From: Patescibacteria group bacterium UBA6805 | GTDB lineage: Bacteria; Patescibacteriota; Minisyncoccia; Minisyncoccales; Minisyncoccaceae | Direction: 5' to 3' | Assembly: GCA_002452735.1 (NCBI GenBank) | Contig: DKFD01000010.1 | Coordinates: 1-16,219 of the forward strand | Length of the DNA: 16,219 nucleotides | Part shown: positions 12,405 through 16,219 of the stretch, piece by piece | Position numbering within the stretch: position 1 is the stretch's first letter | How the letters are laid out: every line of letters starts with the position of its first letter | Notes under the pieces: generated by a model | The model's input: only the letters and a program-made list of their open reading frames with translations | What the model was told of the DNA's origin: nothing | Database searches by the model: none | Program-made: the position numbers and the translations under genes

Positions 12405-14296
12405 TACCCCAAAGACGTCTCTTCTGCGACATTTCTGTTGAAATAATAAGCAAGCAGCTCCCTGACGATTACATTGACCAGAAGCTGCTCGTAAGGAACG
12501 CTTTCAATGACGGCCGATATCACTATCTCCGGTTTTTCATACGGGGCGAAAACGGTTAAAAGGTTATGATAAACCTCTTTCTTGGAAGTTTCCGCGGTTC
12601 CGCTTTTGGCCGCCGAGGTGCCAGACAGATAACTTAAAGAGTGGGCTGTCCCCGAAGAAGACAGAACAGTTTCTCTCATTCCCTCTCGGACCTCGCTTAA
12701 AAAGTGGTCTTCAATAATCTTCTCTCTGATTATTTCCGGAAAAAATTCCGTGATTACTTCGTTGTCCTTGTCCAAAATGCTTTTGACCAGCTGCGGTCTG
12801 ACTATCTTCCCGCCGTTGGCAATGGCGGAAACAGCCACAGCCAATTGCAAGGGCGTGGCCCTAAGATATCCTTGGCCAATGGAAATGTTATAAGTATCGC
12901 CCGGATACCAACTATAACCGGTCTTTTCTTTTTTCCATTCCGGAGTGGGAACAAAACCAGCCGTCTCTCCGTTGATATCAATTCCTGTTTTTTCTCCGAA
13001 ACCGAACAATTGAAGATAATCAGCAATCTTCTCAATGCCCAAACCCTTAAAGCTTTCGTACCCTCCGCTGATGGTATAAAAATAGACATCGCAGGATTCG
13101 GCAATGGCTTTTTTAAGGTCCACGTAACCGTGAGCTTTCCAGTCATTCTTGAAGGTTCCATCCTTTAAAGCGATTCCGCCCTGGCAATAAACGGTTGTTT
13201 CGGAAGTGATAATTCCTTCTTTAAGGGCTCCTGACGCAATAAAGGGCTTGACCGTTGACCCGATGGCATATTCGCCGGAAACAGCCCGGTTGAAAAACGA
13301 GATATTGGGGCTATCAACCATTTTTTGGTAATCCTCGCCGGTTAAATTTTTTGAAAAAACATTATTATCGTAAGAAGGAAGGGAAAGCATGGTCAGAACG
13401 GCTCCGGTATTCGGGTCCATCACAATAACCGTTCCCGATTTGGCTCCCGAGTCCCTGATTATCGGAGCCATAATCTCGGCTGCTTTTTTCTGCAAATCCA
13501 TATCAATATGCAAGACAACGTTTTTTCCCGACTCCGGGGCCCTACTCATTTCTTCTTTGATAATATTTCCGTAAACGTCCTTTTCTGTTTCAATGATTCC
13601 GGAGATTTCCTTTAATTCATTGTCGCAATACTCTTCTATTCCCGCTCCTCCCTTTTCGTCGGCTCTTAAAACAAAGCCAATGATGTGAGCGAAGTCCTCA
13701 CCGAAAATATACTCTCTTTTCTGATTTTTTTTGATGGAAAAAGCGCTGAAGTCCTCTGCCCTTGCTTTAAAAACAATGACTTTTTCTTTGTCTAAATCAA
13801 AAAAAACAACAAATTCTTTCTTGCCCTCTTTTTCTTTTTCCTCAATTAAAGCGTTCAAATCGGCCAAGGGCATGCTTAAAATATTGGCGGCCTCAATTTT
13901 TTCCCTTTCTCTGGCCGTTTCGTCTTCGGAAAACAAATCAAGATTGCAAACCAAATCAAAGCTCTGGGCGTTAAAAACCAGCTGCTTGAAATTGCGGTCG
14001 TAAATGATTCCCCTTTGGGCCTCAATTTCCTTGAAAACAAACTTGTTCTTGTCCGCTCTTTCCGAATAATAGCCGCCTTTTACTATTTGGAGATAAAAAG
14101 ACATAGAGAGTAAAAGAAAAAAGACTAAACCGAAAACCGAAGAAAGCAGACGGAAATTCCTGTTGGACAAAGAGGTCTCTATCTTTTCGTAGTACTTGTC
14201 CTTTTTCCTGGCCATGGCGTCCCAAAAAATATCGCCCGTTTCGATTTCTCCTCCCGGCCTCTTTATTCTTAGTTTGCTCTTAGGGAATCCTGACAT
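12401..14296 (-). CDS. mrdA: Penicillin-binding protein 2 (class B transpeptidase of the elongasome)
   Basis: The 631-residue protein has one N-terminal transmembrane helix (about 50-71), a dimerisation/pedestal domain (RGIIYDRN at 95-102, about 85-250) and the transpeptidase domain (about 255-615). Active-site motifs are SxxK at 347-350 (YAIGSTVKPF), SxD at 401-403 (SCDVYFY, Asp as in PBP2 proteins) and KSG at 564-566 (AAKSGTAE). It cross-links peptidoglycan on the outer face of the membrane during elongation, acting with MreC/MreD and a RodA glycosyltransferase, which is not encoded here. The cytoplasmic extension of about 48 residues before the helix is long. The ATG at 14296 has GGAG just upstream and overlaps mreD by 17 nt; Met28 is an alternative start. 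The mreC-mreD-PBP2 order supports the PBP2 identity over a division-type PBP3. Confidence 0.92.
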   Translation of the reverse strand: MSGFPKSKLRIKRPGGEIETGDIFWDAMARKKDKYYEKIETSLSNRNFRLLSSVFGLVFFLLLSMSFYLQIVKGGYYSERADKNKFVFKEIEAQRGIIYDRNFKQLVFNAQSFDLVCNLDLFSEDETAREREKIEAANILSMPLADLNALIEEKEKEGKKEFVVFFDLDKEKVIVFKARAEDFSAFSIKKNQKREYIFGEDFAHIIGFVLRADEKGGAGIEEYCDNELKEISGIIETEKDVYGNIIKEEMSRAPESGKNVVLHIDMDLQKKAAEIMAPIIRDSGAKSGTVIVMDPNTGAVLTMLSLPSYDNNVFSKNLTGEDYQKMVDSPNISFFNRAVSGEYAIGSTVKPFIASGALKEGIITSETTVYCQGGIALKDGTFKNDWKAHGYVDLKKAIAESCDVYFYTISGGYESFKGLGIEKIADYLQLFGFGEKTGIDINGETAGFVPTPEWKKEKTGYSWYPGDTYNISIGQGYLRATPLQLAVAVSAIANGGKIVRPQLVKSILDKDNEVITEFFPEIIREKIIEDHFLSEVREGMRETVLSSSGTAHSLSYLSGTSAAKSGTAETSKKEVYHNLLTVFAPYEKPEIVISAVIESVPYEQLLVNVIVRELLAYYFNRNVAEETSLGY

Positions 14297-14579
14297 ATCT
14301 CCATAAAATGAATTTTATTAAAATAGCCGTCGAAAGCAGGATTAAAGTCGTCAGGCCGAAAAAATACGGCGAGAAAATGTCGGAAAGAACACCGAAGAAA
14401 AAAGCGCAGTAAAGACCGGTATTTGATTTCGGGTCCTCAAAGATGTTTATAAACAGAACCAGAATAACGAGGAAATTGAACTGGAAAACGTTCAAAAATG
14501 GCAAAAAACTCATCTGGAGAAAATAGACAAAGTAAAAAAATATGCCCAGGAACAAAAATTTTAATATACTCTTAATCAT
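14280..14579 (-). CDS. mreD: Rod shape-determining protein MreD, short form
   Basis: The 99-residue, very hydrophobic protein has about three membrane segments (4-26, 33-48, 52-95 with a break). It contains the MreD-type central stretch GLYCAFFFGVLSDIFSPYFFG (55-75), which matches the family pattern of a glycine-led helix followed by Asp. MreD is normally about 160 residues with five or six helices, so this form is short. Both ends are fixed by overlaps (8 nt with mreC, 17 nt with the PBP2 gene), so a simple lost start is unlikely. MreD works in the elongasome membrane complex with MreC, RodA and PBP2. The call depends mainly on gene order and hydrophobic pattern. Confidence 0.75.
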   Translation of the reverse strand: MIKSILKFLFLGIFFYFVYFLQMSFLPFLNVFQFNFLVILVLFINIFEDPKSNTGLYCAFFFGVLSDIFSPYFFGLTTLILLSTAILIKFILWRYVRIP

Positions 14580-15363
14580 TGACTATTTTCGCTGTTTTAA
14601 TGACGAAAACCCGATCCAGCTGGGCCAAGCCAAAAGCCGGTTCGATATTCGCATTGATAAAAGCTTCGTTGTCTATTTTCTTGATATTCCTGATTTGTCC
14701 CAAAACCAGCCCCGAAGGATAAATACCGCCCAAGGCGCTGGTATATGCCAATGCCCCCTCCTTTAGCTCTTTGTCTTTGGGAAACAAATCCAGAGCGATT
14801 TTAAAATTTCCCTCTCCTTTGGCTAAAGCGAAAATGCCGGTTTCCTGAATCTCAATGTCAATCATGCTGTCCTTATTGGAAATCAAAACAACCCGGGAAA
14901 AGGAATCATAAACCTCAACCACTTTTCCAATTAAAATCTTGTCGGCCAATATCACCGGAAAATCCTTCCTTATCCCGTCCTCTTTCCCTTTGTTGATTAA
15001 AATGGAATCCTCAAAAGTGGCTCCCTTAAAAGTAAAAACATTCTTGGCCGTGGCCTGGGCCATAATCAAGTCAAATTCTTTTTCCAAGCCCAAGCCCAGG
15101 GCTTGACGTAGAAACTCGTTTTCATTTTGCGTTGTTTCCAAATCAGCCAGCTGGGACAGAAGATTATGATTCTCTTCAATCAGCTTCTTGATTTCTTCGT
15201 CCGTCTTCCAGGCCTGGCCCGATTGCCAAAACATGAACTGTAAATTCAGGGATTTATTGTAAAAAAAGCTTTTAACCTGGCTGGAAAACAATCCCAGGAC
15301 GCCGAAAACAACAAGAAGAATAAACAGAACCAACAGCCTTTTTTTAACAGGATTGTAGCTCAT
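14572..15363 (-). CDS. mreC: Rod shape-determining protein MreC
   Basis: The 263-residue protein has one N-terminal transmembrane helix (about 9-27) after a basic start (PVKKRLL). A short coiled coil (about 54-86) follows, then the two-lobed beta domain (about 95-255). Recognisable MreC segments are ATAKNVFTFKGATFEDSILI (104-123), NKGKEDGIRKDFPVILADKI and LIGKVVEVYDSFSRVVLISNK in the first lobe, and GGIYPSGLVLGQI in the second. MreC is a bitopic protein that organises PBP2 and RodA outside the membrane. A perfect TATAAT lies just before the ATG, so the mre cluster probably starts here. mreB is not in the window; upstream is a LamG pseudopilin gene. Confidence 0.93.
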   Translation of the reverse strand: MSYNPVKKRLLVLFILLVVFGVLGLFSSQVKSFFYNKSLNLQFMFWQSGQAWKTDEEIKKLIEENHNLLSQLADLETTQNENEFLRQALGLGLEKEFDLIMAQATAKNVFTFKGATFEDSILINKGKEDGIRKDFPVILADKILIGKVVEVYDSFSRVVLISNKDSMIDIEIQETGIFALAKGEGNFKIALDLFPKDKELKEGALAYTSALGGIYPSGLVLGQIRNIKKIDNEAFINANIEPAFGLAQLDRVFVIKTAKIVND

Positions 15364-15369
15364 AGGGTT

Positions 15370-15397
15370 ATTATATTAAATTTACCAAAAAAAGCAA
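15370..15397 (-). promoter_or_regulatory. Promoter of mreC-mreD-PBP2, probably leaderless
   Basis: In the 35-bp gap after the LamG gene, the minus strand has TTGCTT (15397-15392, 3 of 6), a 16-bp spacer and a perfect TATAAT (15375-15370). Only six bases (AACCCT) separate the -10 from ATG 15363, so a normal start distance puts +1 on the A of the start codon. Confidence 0.5.
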
Positions 15398-15398
15398 A

Positions 15399-16219
15399 TT
15401 ACTCCAAAACAAGAAACTCTTTGAGCTGGGAGATTCTTTCAAGGTATTCCTTGTCGGCCAGGCCCCTGTTCGACAATAACCTGTTCAGGCCGGAATAATA
15501 GTTTTGTTGGACTTGAGAAGTTGGAATAGCCGCGTTATATATACGGACATCATCTATTAGACCGCCAAAGAAATAATTTCCTGGTCTTCCGCCAATAAAT
15601 AAATTATTTCCATTATTTGCTAGTGTCCCGGAAAAAGAGTCTGGCGTCCCAGAAGAAACGCCGTTTTTATAATATGTAACAGTAGAACCGTTCCAGCTAA
15701 AACCAATAAATATCCAAGTGTTCGGATTATAAAATATTGTTTCACTTACCGCTGTGCCAGCGCTGTTTTTCAATACAATTAGAATACTATTTGAGCTTGG
15801 GTTTGTGTCAATTAAACTTCCGTAAGATGCACCCCAGTATCCAGTATCTACTATCGTTCTGTATGTAGCTGTATAGGCAGAAGGACTAGCCCAAACAAAT
15901 ATTGATTCAAATGTATGATTCCTTAAGCTCTCTCCATTTCCACAATTCACGTAATCATCTGTGCCGTCGAAAGCCAAGCAGCCCCCGGAAACGCATTCTG
16001 AAGAAGTTCTCCAGGAGGGAGAGGTATAGCTTCCTCCTCCGGATCCGGACCAGGCGCCGGGATTGGATCCCCATTGGTCGCTGACCGCGGTTCCGGAAGC
16101 GTCATCCAGTCTCCACTCCGAGACCAGATTCAACATCAATGAATTCTTGATTGAATTGGAAAAAGCCTGTCCTTTGGCAATAGTGGCTTTGGAAGAAACC
16201 CCGGCCATGGAAACGATAA
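15399..16219 (-). CDS. Type IV pilin-like protein with LamG domain, copy 2 (5' end outside window)
   Basis: The frame is open to the right edge. The residues before the Met at 16208 read IVS, exactly as in copy 1, so that Met is internal and the true start lies outside. At the same geometry as copy 1 it should be near position 16289, 70 bp past the edge. Visible are the end of the pilin helix region (IVSMAGVSSKATIAKGQAFS), then SEWRLDDASGT, CLAFDGTDDYVNCGNG, a diverged LamG core, and the closing LIDDVRIYNAAIPTSQVQ with YYSGLNRLL. The tail ends QLKEFLVLE. It is probably an exported surface lectin-like pseudopilin. Copy 2 aligns with copy 1 at a constant offset of 11,995 bp from start region to stop codon. 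The 5' part is highly similar while the core (about 15560-15930) is largely different and AT-rich. Confidence 0.87.
   Translation of the reverse strand, partial: IVSMAGVSSKATIAKGQAFSNSIKNSLMLNLVSEWRLDDASGTAVSDQWGSNPGAWSGSGGGSYTSPSWRTSSECVSGGCLAFDGTDDYVNCGNGESLRNHTFESIFVWASPSAYTATYRTIVDTGYWGASYGSLIDTNPSSNSILIVLKNSAGTAVSETIFYNPNTWIFIGFSWNGSTVTYYKNGVSSGTPDSFSGTLANNGNNLFIGGRPGNYFFGGLIDDVRIYNAAIPTSQVQQNYYSGLNRLLSNRGLADKEYLERISQLKEFLVLE
15944..16219 (-). repeat. Conserved 5' block of LamG pseudopilin copy 2 (direct repeat, partner 3949-4224)
   Basis: Partner of the block at 3949-4224, same orientation, offset 11,995 bp. Similarity is still complete at the window edge (the last 24 bases match copy 1 exactly), so the repeat continues outside. 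Confidence 0.8.

Noticed and set aside
12704..13168. Plus-strand open frame of 154 codons opposite the PBP2 gene
   Set aside because: It covers the transpeptidase domain coding region on the other strand; shadow frame.
16206..16208. Met at 16208 as the start of the second LamG gene
   Set aside because: The frame continues to the window edge with the same residues (IVS) as copy 1, so this Met is internal.

Overview
The window looks like a chromosomal segment of an ultrasmall, host-dependent type of bacterium from the Candidate Phyla Radiation (Patescibacteria, most like Parcubacteria). This rests on the gene complement: LamG-domain pseudopilins, a membrane-anchored MurF-like ligase, a FemAB-family ligase, an isolated orotate-phosphoribosyltransferase-like gene, and compact mre and ftsQ genes. 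Genes are densely packed with 1-17 nt overlaps and few have a recognisable Shine-Dalgarno. TGA is a normal stop, so the UGA=Gly lineages are excluded. The assignment comes from family knowledge, not from a marker gene. All genes but one lie on the minus strand, so transcription runs from high to low coordinates.

Layout in the direction of transcription: (1) the 3' part of a LamG pseudopilin gene (15399-16219, start outside the window). (2) A cell-elongation cluster, mreC-mreD-PBP2 (15363 to 12401), then greA and lysS (12351 to 10437). (3) A small 4-TM membrane protein on the plus strand (9992-10420), convergent with lysS and divergent from a phosphoribosyltransferase gene (9245-9886). The latter has its own promoter, a good Shine-Dalgarno and its own terminator. 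(4) A long, tightly packed run from 9176 to 617: serS, an alpha/beta hydrolase, a membrane Mur ligase, a DegT-type aminotransferase, a second LamG pseudopilin, ybaB, a TIM-barrel protein, a FemAB-family ligase and ftsQ. (5) A separately promoted, secreted, cysteine-rich repeat protein that runs off the left edge (1-543).

The window is dominated by cell-envelope functions. MreC/MreD/PBP2 build the lateral wall and FtsQ belongs to the divisome. FemAB, the Mur ligase, the aminotransferase and probably the hydrolase look like a wall or glycan modification set, and the LamG pseudopilins and the Cys-rich protein are exported surface components. The candidate novel system is the serS-to-ftsQ run. 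Four envelope-type enzymes (hydrolase, membrane-tethered MurF-like ligase, sugar-type aminotransferase, FemAB), a TIM-barrel protein and a pseudopilin are translationally coupled or closely spaced. Together they could form a noncanonical envelope pathway.

The clearest sequence-level oddity is the LamG pair. The two genes are in direct orientation, exactly 11,995 bp apart and collinear in length. They have GC-rich, about 84% identical 5' parts and AT-rich (about 30-40% GC), strongly diverged lectin cores. No tRNA, rRNA, CRISPR array, transposase or non-coding stretch over 300 bases was found.
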